Source: Phytomonas francai (taxonomy: Eukaryota; Euglenozoa; Kinetoplastea; Trypanosomatida; Trypanosomatidae). From it: DNA of 64,000 bases. The position numbers and the translations under genes are program-made. This document shows, piece after piece, positions 1 to 10,218 of this stretch. Location of the stretch: NCBI GenBank assembly GCA_001766655.1, contig MJCC01000007.1, forward strand, positions 303,275-367,274. The letters run 5' to 3'. The notes below the pieces were generated by a model. That model had not been told where the DNA came from, ran no database searches, and worked only from the letters and a program-made list of their open reading frames with translations. Numbering within the stretch: position 1 is the first letter of the stretch; every line of letters starts with the position of its first letter.

Positions 1-345
1 GGGGGGGGGGGGGGGTTTCAATGCGACACGCGAAGCCACTGTGGATATATTTTATGACCAATCCCAAAATTCATAAAAATGGATAAAAGCTTAAGAGTTG
101 GGAAGAGAAGCAATTTTGCTCTTGCTTGTTATTATCCCTTTATCTTTTTCAGTTCAATTTTAACATACTTTTCATGTCCATGCACACACCAGCACTTGTT
201 TCATGTTTTAGCACTCTTTTTTTCTTTCTCTTTTCTTCAGATTTAATTGCGATTTTCAGATTTTTACACCCGTCGGGTATCCTTGTCAAATTATCATAAA
301 CGTGAGTACAGACACCCACACTCATCAAAAAAGAACTCCCCAGCC
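1..345. other. contig edge and 5' UTR region
   Basis: The first 15 bases are all G, which looks like an assembly or sequencing-end artefact rather than genomic sequence. The rest is AT-rich. A strong pyrimidine tract ending in AG at 239-240 is the likely trans-splice acceptor for the reticulon-like gene that follows. No other feature is seen. Confidence 0.6.
211..240 (+). promoter_or_regulatory. trans-splice acceptor (polypyrimidine tract + AG)
   Basis: A nearly pure C/T run of about 25 bases ends in CAG at 238-240. This is the classical form of a trypanosomatid spliced-leader acceptor. It would give a 5' UTR of about 105 nt before the ATG at 346, and it removes the possibility that the reading frame upstream of that ATG is translated from 247 by a non-ATG start. 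Confidence 0.65.
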
Positions 346-969
346 ATGTTTGGAATCCTTCACCTCTTCAAAGACGCCACCATCTATGAAATCATAGCCT
401 GGCGCAGACCCGTCGCTTCAGGCATCATATTGAGCAGCGTTCTCAGCTTTTGGCTTATTTTCGTGTATTGGCAGTACACACTCTTCACATTTCTGTGCAG
501 GTGCATTCAAATTGTATTCCTTTTAGGAGCAGCCACTGCCGCCACTAAACAGACTGTTGTGCCTTCCGACTTAACTGGTTCTCTGGATTCTGCGTACGAG
601 TTGATTCGCCCGTGCATGGCGAAGATCCTGGGAGTTTTTGTGGATGTGATAATCTGGCGTGACATTGTGGTCTCGTCTAAGGTCTTTGCAGCCTCCCTTG
701 TGATAGCCTTTATCGGCAATTACATCCGCGACAGTACTTTCATCCTATTGGCGACCATTGCATCCTTTTCCCTGCCGATTTTGTATGAAAAGAATAAGCC
801 CTTAATTCATCAACAGCTGCAAGTTGCTCGTAAATATGCGAACCAGTATCTTGGTATTCTTCGCACAAAGGGGGAAATCTTAAAGCAAAAGGTGCACCAT
901 GTTGATGCTCATGCGGGAGTGGAGGAGGCCAAATCGAAGATTGAAGAGCTCTTGCACAAAAATCAATAA
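346..969 (+). CDS. reticulon-like ER membrane-shaping protein
   Basis: The product is 207 aa. Reticulon-homology proteins bend ER membrane into tubules by inserting two long hydrophobic hairpins. Visible here are an N-terminal segment with the WRRP...SG arrangement typical of the family start, a long hydrophobic stretch at about residues 27-66, a polar loop, a second hydrophobic stretch at about 105-146, and a charged, helical C-terminal tail. Length and layout match small reticulons of plants and protists. The ATG at 346 is chosen because the open frame upstream has no ATG and the predicted trans-splice site lies at 239-240. The family call rests on the hydrophobic pattern and the short motif, so another double-hairpin membrane protein is possible. 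Confidence 0.72.
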   Translation: MFGILHLFKDATIYEIIAWRRPVASGIILSSVLSFWLIFVYWQYTLFTFLCRCIQIVFLLGAATAATKQTVVPSDLTGSLDSAYELIRPCMAKILGVFVDVIIWRDIVVSSKVFAASLVIAFIGNYIRDSTFILLATIASFSLPILYEKNKPLIHQQLQVARKYANQYLGILRTKGEILKQKVHHVDAHAGVEEAKSKIEELLHKNQ

Positions 970-1947
970 CCGTTTATGGCTTCATTGTTGACAAATATAT
1001 TATAATGGGGGCGCGAAGTTATAAATCCAGAGATATGTGCAGATTTCTGGGTGCAGCACTGTTAACTTTTTTAAAAATCAGACACTTTTATGACGTTGGG
1101 CCGTTTATGCATTGCCAAGCCTACTAAAGTGATTGCGCATATTTTATTCAGAGCATTTTTATTCCGCTGAGATATGGAAATATTTTACATGTCGTATCAG
1201 TTTCTATACATATCTGTTGACGCCTAAAAAAACTGAAATCTCTGCAAACTTGAAAAGGGGAAATGAAACAATTTTTCTTTTAAATGTTGTTTGTTAAATC
1301 GATGCACAATAGTCTATTATTTTGCATTAAGCATATCGAGTTAGGTACTTGAAAGGGGAGGGGATGATTACTAAGAAAAGGCGTGCGTTGGAAGAGATGC
1401 AAGTATGAGAACTCCTTCAGTTTTTCAATAAAATGAATCTTTAAAGAGGTAGTGAATAATAAGACTGGTGCTAAAATGTGTTATTATCTTTGATTTTACC
1501 TGCATCTTCGTGAAATACCTAAATGCTTATTTATAAAAGCGTATATGAAATTATATATATTCTCTAGGGTATCTAAAATTATTGGGACAAAGTTCTTGAA
1601 CAACGCTAAAAATATATACAGTTTTACTGAATTCCATGGAGAAAACTTTGGACTTGATGCGGATACTTATTTTTGTAGGATCTTTCGGATTTGAACCGAT
1701 TTTCCACTTATCTTCTTTCCTCAATCCTTTTTCTTGAATCAACAATTAAAATTTGATATCAATATTGAAGGGAGACAAGTAAATTGTAAAAGAAATCGAT
1801 AGTCCTTTTATTTCGTTTTCTTCAAAGTAAAGACTTGTTAACTATAACAGTTTAAAGAATTTATTGATATTTTATTCTAGGTTAATATTAATATATATAC
1901 TACTCCCTTCTCACCCCCCTACACATATACATATTACCCTAAAAGCC
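970..1947. other. AT-rich intergenic region
   Basis: This holds the 3' UTR of the reticulon-like gene and the 5' UTR of the next gene. It is AT-rich with no supported gene. Likely acceptor sites are the T-rich run ending in TAG at 1878-1880, or the C/T tract at about 1898-1920 followed by AG at 1944-1945. A short sequence at 1194-1209 resembles part of the spliced leader (see findings). Confidence 0.5.
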
Positions 1948-3180
1948 ATGCCCGTAGTGCAATTTGACGTGGACGCTATGGAACGTATCAACTGTGTTCG
2001 CCGCGGAACGAATGACATTGATAATGCGGCAGCTCAATTGGACGAAAGAAGAGTTCAACTACTCCTTGTAAAGTTTCTTCTTGGTAGCGGCACTTTCAAG
2101 CGAACAAAGTTCTTGTATGTGATCTACATAGGACCTAAGTGCAATATCGTTAAGCGGGGGCAGTGCCTTGAGCAGCTGGGAAATTTTGTGAACAAATACC
2201 TGAAGGGGATTGCTGGGCTAACTACCACAGATCGAGCTTCTATTTCGTTTGAATTATTAGTTAGTCATTTTAAAAAAATATTTATTGCTGATGATGGGGA
2301 ATTCTCAATAGCCAAGGCTCGTCAAGAGCACCTTCAGCGACTTAAAGAAGAGCAGTCGAAAATGCATCAGGAAAAGGAATACGAGGAAAAAAGGGCTAAA
2401 CTGAAGTCGATACAGGTTGGGAGAGCGAGGCGTATTAAAAGGGAAAAGGATGCTTTGAAAAAAGATGTTAATCAAGATCCTAATGACCCAATCGACAACG
2501 AAAAGAACGTTATAGCTGCAATTCGGAAAACTGATAATCCTCTAAATTGGGCCGTTTTCTCTCCTGACCCTGAAAAATTACAGACTGTGGCCTACGGTTG
2601 CGGCGGTATATTTGAATTAGTTAAAATCCTTGCCGAAGACAAGTGGTACTTTGGATTGTTCAGCATTTCATTCTCAAACTCTCAGCAGTGTGAGAGGCGT
2701 CTGATATTTTTCCAGTGGATTGGTAATAAAGTTAAGCTTGTGCGCCACCAGCGCTCGCCTGCTATCTACCCCACCATGAGAAAGCTTCTATCTCCATACT
2801 CGCATGAAATTTATATAGTTGGGCAGGCTGACCTTGTACCAGCGGAAATCATTAAGAAGTGTAAGAATGCGTTTCCAGAACAGGAAAATGAACCGGGAAA
2901 TGCTCCGAACAAGCCAACCAATATTGTGCTTGACGAGAAAAACTATATCGATACACTGCTGGAGGAGCAGGGGCGTGTGTTTCTTGAAGACAATGAATTT
3001 CAAACACAAGGAAAACATGCTGGCATTCGAGCTAATGTGACGGGTTTTGACGAAATGCACGTTACAACCATGAATGGTTTGCCCGATAACTGCACCGAAC
3101 TTTACGATACCGAGGATACACTACGCTTGATAATGTCCTCTGAAGGCACCTTGGTATGGGCTATCTTTGAAGTAGTATGA
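1948..3180 (+). CDS. double ADF-H (coactosin-like) domain protein
   Basis: The product is 410 aa. ADF-H domains bind actin; coactosin and drebrin types bind F-actin without severing it. The first domain (about residues 5-115) lines up with coactosin over the segment containing KRTKFLYVIYIG, where coactosin has KRSKFALITWIG, followed by the usual helix. A charged coiled-coil linker follows at about 118-180. A second related fold at about 200-325 has a matching strand with FFQWIG. Two ADF-H units recall twinfilin, but the coactosin-like strand motif is different. The start is the first ATG, at 1948; upstream codons in the same frame are low-complexity UTR sequence. The likely role is in actin or cytoskeletal regulation, which is inference. 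The second domain is less certain than the first. Confidence 0.62.
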   Translation: MPVVQFDVDAMERINCVRRGTNDIDNAAAQLDERRVQLLLVKFLLGSGTFKRTKFLYVIYIGPKCNIVKRGQCLEQLGNFVNKYLKGIAGLTTTDRASISFELLVSHFKKIFIADDGEFSIAKARQEHLQRLKEEQSKMHQEKEYEEKRAKLKSIQVGRARRIKREKDALKKDVNQDPNDPIDNEKNVIAAIRKTDNPLNWAVFSPDPEKLQTVAYGCGGIFELVKILAEDKWYFGLFSISFSNSQQCERRLIFFQWIGNKVKLVRHQRSPAIYPTMRKLLSPYSHEIYIVGQADLVPAEIIKKCKNAFPEQENEPGNAPNKPTNIVLDEKNYIDTLLEEQGRVFLEDNEFQTQGKHAGIRANVTGFDEMHVTTMNGLPDNCTELYDTEDTLRLIMSSEGTLVWAIFEVV

Positions 3181-4189
3181 CGCAGTTATATTCATTGTAT
3201 TAAAATGATATTTAATAGGTTCGCTAAGCACAATAATACATGATTTCGAAGAGTTTTTCCCCTTACCTTTTTTAAAAATCTCATGCCTTCAACACATGCG
3301 CATGAGTATACGAAAAGCGATATACATTTATTGATTAATATATCTCTACATATATGTACACTTTTTTTTTTGATAACGATAAAGATTTGTGATATTTATT
3401 CACATTAGTTTTATGGTATTATTCTGTTTTTTTTTTTTTTACTTTTCCATGATTAAGTACTTCGAATCATTAGAATTCGAAATTTGCTCTTTCAAATATC
3501 TTGTGCTGTTTTTCTATGCAAAAAATGATCTGTCATGAGCTATTCATTCTATCTTTGCAAACGTCAATGCTTAAGTTATCATTTTTTTACAATTCTTACT
3601 TTGAAGAGTCTTCCTCTATTCCGAAATGGGTCAAGACCAGATTAATGTGGATACAGAAAATAAAGTATTTTGCTGATGCTTTTGGTCATCTTTAAAGGTA
3701 CAGTCGAATGCGATTTTGATATATTTATTTTACTGTTGGGTACAGCATATACAGTTTACAAGAGAAAAAGGATAATTGCTTCCAGTAGTTTCCGTATTTC
3801 TTTCTATTTGGTTGAAAGGACATTTACTCATAGATATCGAGTAATTAATAAATAAAAATGCGCTATACTTCAAGCAAAAGCTATGAATGTGCATATTTAA
3901 AAGCATGCCTATACATTTGTATCAATCCAATGGATTGGAATATCTCATTCCATCTACCTCTGTATGTTTTTCTCCTTTTTCTTTTATTTTGCTAATTAGA
4001 TCCTTTATCGAGGATTCATAGAATTTTCAATAAAAGGGGGAAAGAATCAATTTGGGCAGTGAACATACGTAATAGGTCCTTAGCCTATTTGCATGATATT
4101 TTCCCCTATAGTTTCTAACATCTACGACTTGCACGGCGGTGGGGAAATTGCTTTCCGGAAGAATTCGAAGGCGAGGGGGTAAAGAAATC
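3181..4189. other. AT-rich intergenic region
   Basis: This stretch contains homopolymer T runs (about 3362-3372 and 3428-3440) and a C/T tract at about 3965-3990 with AG at 3998-3999, the probable acceptor for the next gene. Short open frames here are AT-rich and show no domain or coding character. No RNA gene was recognised. Confidence 0.5.
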
Positions 4190-7087
4190 ATGCACAAAAC
4201 TTCTGATTCTATGCATTCGAACACTATCCCAGTGCAAGGTCTTGAGTATCTTGCATCACCATCTCTGACCTCATCTATCTACAAGCTTAAAGTAAACTGT
4301 ACTTTGGGAAACTCCAGCAAAAGGGGCTCTGCTCAACTGCCATATCTCAACAGCAATTCGGAGTCCTCGGCGCTACACGATACAAATATGCAAGACAGTT
4401 TGTCCCACACGCTATCTGGGTTGGGCCCATCTGCACGTCGTTTATTGCTTCTAGACTCTTCAGAAGACGGGGTTAATAAAAAGGGATTACTAACAACTTC
4501 AACGAAAAAAGAATCAAAGAGTCATCGGCTCGGCTTTGCTAAACACGCTGCAACCTTTACGGAACCAGCGAGGGGGAGTTGTACCTTGCACGGCGCGAAC
4601 GCTGAGCCTCGGGCGAGCGACCACGAGGATCCGGGTAAGGATCAGCGAGCCTGTTCAACCGCGCTTACCTCCCTTCTTTTTCCACGCACCAAGACTCGCA
4701 TTGGTAGTGAGCGGAGTGCGCGCATGAAGATAGGGAACCTATGCCGATCGGTTTGCGCGTCTTCTTTGCCGCTCAATGCCACGGAATACGGCAAGTCTGA
4801 CACCTTTTCCAAGTGGAGTCTGAATGACAGGAAAGGAAAGGCTACATCGCCGTGTGCCTATCCCGAGATGAACTCTACCATAACAAATTCGAAAGGCGCG
4901 TCGGAGCCTCTCTTAGTGCATGAGCTCCGCCGCTATCTCGACCGAGAGCTTCTTTTTCTCCATAGCAAAGGCACCTTGCATCAGCAGCCCGCGGAGATGC
5001 TGGGCCCCTACCGCGAGGCCTTTGGAGCCTTGATCAATGCGCTCCCAGGGTACGCTGGAATCCTCTGCGATGTTCGCACCGCCTACGATAACGTGATCCA
5101 ATGTCAGGCCAAGTTTCTGACGGAGGCGCACGTTCGGGAGGAGGCGGCGGCAACTTCCGGCAACCAGCATCGTGAGGACCTGATTGCGCTTCGGCAGGCG
5201 GTGTCTCTTCTTCGAAAGCAACTCGAGGCGACCGAGGCCGAGCTCGAGGAGCGGAAGAAGGCCGAGGAAGACAATTCCCCAGAGCAAAAGTCGTCCTTAA
5301 CCTTCAGAGCCCTCGATGTCCTTGAGCTCCGGAGAAACCTAGAGCAGGCACAAAACCGAATTCGTGAGATGGAGCGCACGAGCAAGGAGGATTTAGAAAA
5401 GATCGTGGTGCTCGTCGGCACTGTGAGGGAGTGCGACCGGCGCATGAAGGATTTAGAAAACTCGATCGAGGGCATGACGCGACACATTGCTGAGCTGAAT
5501 GAGTTCAAACAGCTCGCCAGCGAGGCACAGAGTGATCTGCAGCGGTATAAAGAGAAGTACGCTGCCTATGTCGCCGCCTCCGACTTTGAAAGCATGAAGG
5601 AGTATCTGATCCGTGAGGTGGAGGAGGGAAAGGCGATGATTCGCCGAATGCGGCGCTCCGTGGCCGTCCGCGGGACCCAGGTCGACATCATGAATCGCCG
5701 CGTGCTCCACCTCGAGGCGGTGCGGGACGCGCTCCAGCGGCGAGGCTCTGATGACGACCGCGCCCTGCTCACGCCGCGGCCGGACTGGGGCGCCATCCAC
5801 GCCCGGCTTCCCGGGCTCGCGGCGTACGCGAAGGACGTCCACTGCGCCCCTCTCGCGCGCGCGGCGGCGGGGACTCGCGAGGGCCGCGGCCCGCCCCCGC
5901 TGGAGTCCCCCCTGCTCGACGAGACCGCGAGGGAGGCCGACCTCACCCTGCCCGTCGTCCCCGGCCCCTCCGAGACGGGCCTTCAGGTCGCGTACCTCGT
6001 CGACCGCGTGCAGGTGCTCACGCAGGACCTCGAGAGGGTGCAGGAGGAGAAGGAGGCCCTCCGCGGAGCCGCGGCGGGCCGAACGGCGGCCCTGGAGGGG
6101 GGGCCCGCCGTGCACCCGACGGCGATGCCGCTCCTCGGCTGCGGGATCTCGGAGGGGCAGCCGTGGCACCTGCGGACGACCGGGCTCGTCCAGCGCGCCG
6201 TGCTGGAGGACAGGCTCTGCACGGAGCTCATTTTCGGCTTCTTCTCGGGGGTGGTGCAGCCTTTGTTTGACGCCACCGAGTCCCTGTCGGGACCGGATCT
6301 TTCCCTTTCCTACCAACGCTACTTGACCTCGCTGCTTGAGGAGGATAGCGGCAGCAACTTCCGGGCCTACCCATGCGCGGCGCATCTGGCGCTGAATCTG
6401 GAAGCAGATGCGTACGACCCGGTTACGACAACACCGTCCCTCCTCTTACTGGCGATGGTTCTCCATGGCGCGATGCCGCCTCGTCTGTGCGTCGATGCGG
6501 TGAGCGTTGTCAACCACGTCAAGGAGGACTTGACGGCGCTTGCTTTGGAGCAGCAGAAGCCCAAACTCCAGCGCCAGGCGATCAGCGAGTGCATCCAGGT
6601 GGTTCTCGAACTCAAGAGTCCCGACGAAATCGAGGCACTGCGCACCGCACTGGGCAGTGATGGCACCTTCGACGTCGCCACCCTTACCTCCCTGCAGCGC
6701 CCCTTCTCCGCGACGCTGTTTAACCAGGCATGCCAGGACGGGATGGACTTTTATGTCAGCATCATCAGAGAACTCACCAACATGGCAGAGCCCGGGTACG
6801 AGTCAGATGGGGATCGACTGATCGAGTTGAGCAACGTCGCGAGGGCGATCGTGACTGTGGAGCCGTGCACGCCGGTGATTATTCTTCGGGAGCTCTCGGA
6901 GAATGCCGTGCTAGAACACAACAGCGGGAGTGGTGGGCAGCGTCACCTCAAACCCAAAGCCGCGGATTTGGTTGACGAGAACTGTACTCTGGTGCGCTTG
7001 AGCAATGTTATTAATGTGATTGCTGAGGCTCCTCTTCTGCGACGCTCGCCGAAGCTAGAGCCTCGAGCGAATGTATATATGCTCTAG
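4190..7087 (+). CDS. TSNAXIP1-like coiled-coil protein
   Basis: The product is 965 aa. Residues about 238-303 match the N-terminal domain of translin-associated factor X-interacting protein 1: an ELRRYLDRELLFL helix, then PYREAFGALI and a further helix ending AYDNVI. That domain is found mainly in ciliated eukaryotes. A long coiled coil follows (about residues 307-513). Next comes a segment encoded by extremely GC-rich DNA (about 5750-6200) with a low-complexity linker, then a globular C-terminal half without a recognised family. The first 235 residues are Ser/Thr-rich and probably disordered. The ATG at 4190 is the first in frame. A flagellar or cytoskeletal role is inferred from the domain's distribution, not shown by the sequence. 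Confidence 0.65.
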   Translation: MHKTSDSMHSNTIPVQGLEYLASPSLTSSIYKLKVNCTLGNSSKRGSAQLPYLNSNSESSALHDTNMQDSLSHTLSGLGPSARRLLLLDSSEDGVNKKGLLTTSTKKESKSHRLGFAKHAATFTEPARGSCTLHGANAEPRASDHEDPGKDQRACSTALTSLLFPRTKTRIGSERSARMKIGNLCRSVCASSLPLNATEYGKSDTFSKWSLNDRKGKATSPCAYPEMNSTITNSKGASEPLLVHELRRYLDRELLFLHSKGTLHQQPAEMLGPYREAFGALINALPGYAGILCDVRTAYDNVIQCQAKFLTEAHVREEAAATSGNQHREDLIALRQAVSLLRKQLEATEAELEERKKAEEDNSPEQKSSLTFRALDVLELRRNLEQAQNRIREMERTSKEDLEKIVVLVGTVRECDRRMKDLENSIEGMTRHIAELNEFKQLASEAQSDLQRYKEKYAAYVAASDFESMKEYLIREVEEGKAMIRRMRRSVAVRGTQVDIMNRRVLHLEAVRDALQRRGSDDDRALLTPRPDWGAIHARLPGLAAYAKDVHCAPLARAAAGTREGRGPPPLESPLLDETAREADLTLPVVPGPSETGLQVAYLVDRVQVLTQDLERVQEEKEALRGAAAGRTAALEGGPAVHPTAMPLLGCGISEGQPWHLRTTGLVQRAVLEDRLCTELIFGFFSGVVQPLFDATESLSGPDLSLSYQRYLTSLLEEDSGSNFRAYPCAAHLALNLEADAYDPVTTTPSLLLLAMVLHGAMPPRLCVDAVSVVNHVKEDLTALALEQQKPKLQRQAISECIQVVLELKSPDEIEALRTALGSDGTFDVATLTSLQRPFSATLFNQACQDGMDFYVSIIRELTNMAEPGYESDGDRLIELSNVARAIVTVEPCTPVIILRELSENAVLEHNSGSGGQRHLKPKAADLVDENCTLVRLSNVINVIAEAPLLRRSPKLEPRANVYML

Positions 7088-7461
7088 CGGTTTTTTTTTT
7101 AAAAATCGAGCGTTTCACGAACTATTTTCTCTCTATTTCATTTTAAAGCATAAGAAGAGGTTTGGACTATGAATGTACAGTATGTCTTTCCGTTTCTTTC
7201 TTCGGAACGCTATCCTAAATATCAAAAAATATGCGACACAATGCTTAATGGTTTAAAATCAACGAGATTTATACCAGAGACCTTAGTGTAGCAATAATAT
7301 AAAGAGAACCTCCGAATATGGAAACGTAGCGGTTCCTATGAACAAAATAATATCCACTTTTCTATTTCTAAAGGATTACTTCTCACTGTTAAAAAAAGAA
7401 AAAGAGTTCATAAGTGAATCTTAATAATAAATATTCAGAAAAAAAGTTATTAAAAATAATC
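7088..7461. other. intergenic region upstream of mtHSP70 copy 1
   Basis: AT-rich spacer. A T-rich run at 7351-7371 ends in AG at 7372-7373, a probable trans-splice acceptor that gives a UTR of about 90 nt. It shares no visible sequence with the region upstream of the second mtHSP70 gene, so the duplication boundary is at the start codon. Confidence 0.5.
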
Positions 7462-9435
7462 ATGCTTGCACGACGTATTTGTGGCAGTGGCCTTATCACA
7501 GGCGTCAGCGCACTCGCGCGGCACTCCTCGCAGAAGGTGCAGGGTGATGTGATCGGGATTGATCTTGGCACGACGTACAGCTGCGTGGCGATGATGGATG
7601 GCGACAAGGCACGCGTGCTTGAGAACATGGAGGGCTTCCGGACGACCCCGTCCGTGGTTGCGTTCAAGGGCAACGAGAAGTTGGTAGGACTCGCGGCTAA
7701 GCGGCAGGCGATCACGAACCCGCAGTCGACGTTCTACGCGGTGAAGCGTCTGATCGGCCGGCGCTTCGACGACGAGCACATCCAGAACGACATCAAGAAG
7801 GTGTCGTACAAGATCGTGCGGGCGAACAACGGGGACGCGTGGGTGCAGGACGGGAACGGGAAGCAGTACTCGCCGTCGCAGATCGGCGCGTTCGTGCTGG
7901 AGAAGATGAAGGAGACGGCGGAGAACTTCCTCGGTCACAAGGTGAGCAACGCGGTGGTGACGTGCCCGGCGTACTTCAACGACGCGCAGCGGCAGGCGAC
8001 GAAGGACGCGGGGACGATCTCCGGGCTGAACGTGATCCGCGTGGTGAACGAGCCGACGGCTGCGGCGCTCGCGTACGGGATGGATAAGACGAAGGACACG
8101 ATGATCGCGGTGTACGACCTCGGCGGCGGCACGTTCGATATCTCGATCCTCGAGATCGCCGGTGGCGTGTTCGAGGTGAAGGCGACGAACGGCGACACGC
8201 ACCTGGGCGGGGAGGACTTCGACCTCATTCTGTCGGACTACATCCTGAAGGAGTTCCAGTCGACGACCGGGATCGACCTGAGCAAGGAGCGGATGGCGAT
8301 GCAGCGTATCCGCGAGGCCGCGGAGAAGGCGAAGTGCGAGCTGTCGTCTGCGATGGAGACGGAGGTGAACCTGCCGTTCATCACGGCGAACCAGGACGGC
8401 GCGCAGCACATCCAGATGCACATCAGTCGTAGCAAATTCGATGCGCTGTCCGAGAAGCTCATCCAGCGGTCGATCGCGCCGTGCAAGCAGTGCATCAAGG
8501 ACGCCGGGATCGAGATGAAGGAGATCAACGACGTGGTGCTGGTGGGCGGCATGACTCGTATGCCGAAGGTGATCGATGCCGTGAAGCAGTTCTTCGGGAA
8601 GGAGCCGTTCCGCGGCGTGAACCCCGACGAGGCGGTTGCGCTCGGCGCGGCGACGCTTGGCGGCGTGCTGCGCGGTGATGTGAAGGGCCTGGTGCTGCTG
8701 GACGTGACGCCGCTGTCGCTGGGCATCGAGACGCTCGGCGGCGTGTTCACGCGCATGATCCCGAAGAACACGACGATCCCGACGAAGAAGAGCCAGACGT
8801 TCTCGACTGCGGCGGACAACCAGACGCAGGTGGGCATCAAGGTCTTCCAGGGCGAGCGCGAGATGGCGGCGGATAACCAAATGATGGGTCAGTTCGACCT
8901 CGTCGGCATCCCACCCGCGCCGCGCGGCGTGCCTCAGGTTGAGGTGACGTTCGACATCGACGCGAACGGCATTTGCCACGTGACAGCCAAGGATAAGGCG
9001 ACGGGCAAGACGCAGAACATCACGATCACGGCGAACGGTGGGCTGTCGAAGGATCAAATCGAGCAGATGATCCGCGATTCGGAGCAGCACGCGGAGTCTG
9101 ACCGCCTGAAGCGCGAGCTTGTAGAGGTGCGCAACAACGCCGAGACGCAGCTGAACACCGCGGAGAAGCAGCTGGGCGAGTGGAAGTACGTGAGCGATGC
9201 GGAGAAGGAGAACGTGCGCACCCTGGTCGGCGAGCTCCGCAAGACGATGGAGAACCCGAACGTGACGAAGGACGACCTCTCGGCGGCCACCGACAAGCTC
9301 CAGAAGGCGGTGATGGAGTGCGGGCGCACGGAGTACCAGCAGGCAGCGGCCGCGAACAGCGGGAGCAGCTCTGGCGAGCAGCAGCAGCAGCAACAGCAAC
9401 AGGAGCAGAAGACTGATGGTGAGCAGAAGCCATAA
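7462..9435 (+). CDS. mitochondrial HSP70 (copy 1, canonical)
   Basis: The product is a 657-aa mortalin-type chaperone of the mitochondrial matrix, which drives protein import and folding; in trypanosomatids it also acts in kinetoplast DNA maintenance. An Arg-rich presequence occupies about residues 1-27. The nucleotide-binding domain starts with [10 protein letters not shown] (31-40), has the phosphate-2 motif YDLGGGTFD (218 on) and [10 protein letters not shown], and is followed by the linker and SBD start [18 protein letters not shown]. The lid ends in an EQ-rich tail with eight consecutive Gln. The length is usual for the family. The first ATG in frame is used; the UTR-like codons before it lack one. 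Its first 1,218 bp are almost identical to the gene at 16716. Confidence 0.96.
   Translation: MLARRICGSGLITGVSALARHSSQKVQGDVIGIDLGTTYSCVAMMDGDKARVLENMEGFRTTPSVVAFKGNEKLVGLAAKRQAITNPQSTFYAVKRLIGRRFDDEHIQNDIKKVSYKIVRANNGDAWVQDGNGKQYSPSQIGAFVLEKMKETAENFLGHKVSNAVVTCPAYFNDAQRQATKDAGTISGLNVIRVVNEPTAAALAYGMDKTKDTMIAVYDLGGGTFDISILEIAGGVFEVKATNGDTHLGGEDFDLILSDYILKEFQSTTGIDLSKERMAMQRIREAAEKAKCELSSAMETEVNLPFITANQDGAQHIQMHISRSKFDALSEKLIQRSIAPCKQCIKDAGIEMKEINDVVLVGGMTRMPKVIDAVKQFFGKEPFRGVNPDEAVALGAATLGGVLRGDVKGLVLLDVTPLSLGIETLGGVFTRMIPKNTTIPTKKSQTFSTAADNQTQVGIKVFQGEREMAADNQMMGQFDLVGIPPAPRGVPQVEVTFDIDANGICHVTAKDKATGKTQNITITANGGLSKDQIEQMIRDSEQHAESDRLKRELVEVRNNAETQLNTAEKQLGEWKYVSDAEKENVRTLVGELRKTMENPNVTKDDLSAATDKLQKAVMECGRTEYQQAAAANSGSSSGEQQQQQQQQEQKTDGEQKP
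9371..9412 (+). repeat. CAG/CAA microsatellite encoding poly-Gln
   Basis: A run of CAG and CAA codons gives eight consecutive glutamines near the C terminus of mtHSP70 copy 1. Gln/Glu-rich tails are common in trypanosomatid mtHSP70. The paralog at 16716 lacks this tail. Confidence 0.8.
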
Positions 9436-10218
9436 TTTTATTTATTTTTAATTTTATTACATTTGTCACAGTTTAGTTTACGGAGTTTGTGTTTATTGTT
9501 TTTCCTGTGTTTCTCCTCAATATTGTTGGCATAATTATCGTCTTACATTCCTTTACGCTACATAGTATATATTCTTAAAAAAAATTGTCGTGAAAAAAAG
9601 ATTAAAAACGATGAAAACATAAATACAATCAGTGTACATTGGTAGTTTATTCATATTTAACATTAGTAGAATGATTGTCACAGGATGGGGTGTATGGACT
9701 TATACAAGTACTTTTTTGTGCGGAATTTTCTTCTATAGGCGTATGATTTCCTGTAAAGGTGCTCTTATATGCTATTGCTTTTCGGACTTTTCTTTTGATA
9801 CTTTTTGTATGTGGTGGTCTCTGTATGACGCTTTGCAAGGGTAAGAATCTCCGACCCATATGTATATGCCGATGCTAAAGGCAACTTCAACTGTATCATA
9901 CCAGAGAGTCCCACTATTATTTTACTTTCGATTTAAACAGATTCAAGGCTCTTTTTTCAGTAACATTGGGCTGTGCTCTCTTAAAAAGTAGTAAATATCA
10001 TTTTTATTTAGTAAGCTTAGATAACTTTAGCAGTGTGCTTATCCATTTATAAAATTTATGTCGCTCCCAGGAGTTCGGTTCTGGAATTTAATTATAACTT
10101 TTTCTTCACAATGAGCTTCATAGCTCTTCTTTTCCTTTTAGTCTAGTCGAGGGCATATACAAAGTAATTTTTTTAGGTGGTGTTTTGAATTTCGTATTAC
10201 TTCACCGGGTCTTGATGC
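9436..10218. other. AT-rich intergenic region
   Basis: 3' UTR of mtHSP70 and 5' UTR of the AAA ATPase. A hydrophobic open frame at 9671-9844 (57 codons from its first ATG) has UTR-like base composition and no recognisable family, so it is not called. The acceptor for the next gene is at 10124-10141. Confidence 0.5.
10124..10141 (+). promoter_or_regulatory. trans-splice acceptor
   Basis: An uninterrupted pyrimidine run ends in TTTTAG at 10141. It would leave a 5' UTR of about 77 nt before the ATG at 10219. That UTR would carry a short overlapping upstream reading frame starting at 10215. Confidence 0.6.

Noticed and set aside
1665..1745. Possible tRNA on the minus strand (a TTCAAAT-type T-loop near 1688)
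   Set aside because: The T-stem is short and no matching acceptor stem or A-box can be found at the right distance.
5453..6385. 310-codon open frame on the minus strand
   Set aside because: It lies antisense to the GC-rich part of the TSNAXIP1-like gene; Arg/Gly-rich shadow with no domain.
7450..9399. 649-codon minus-strand frame across mtHSP70 copy 1, with its twin across copy 2
   Set aside because: Antisense shadow of a strongly codon-biased gene; low-complexity Arg/His/Leu composition.
9671..9844. Small hydrophobic open frame after mtHSP70 copy 1
   Set aside because: UTR-like AT-rich composition, no family and no clear splice site of its own.
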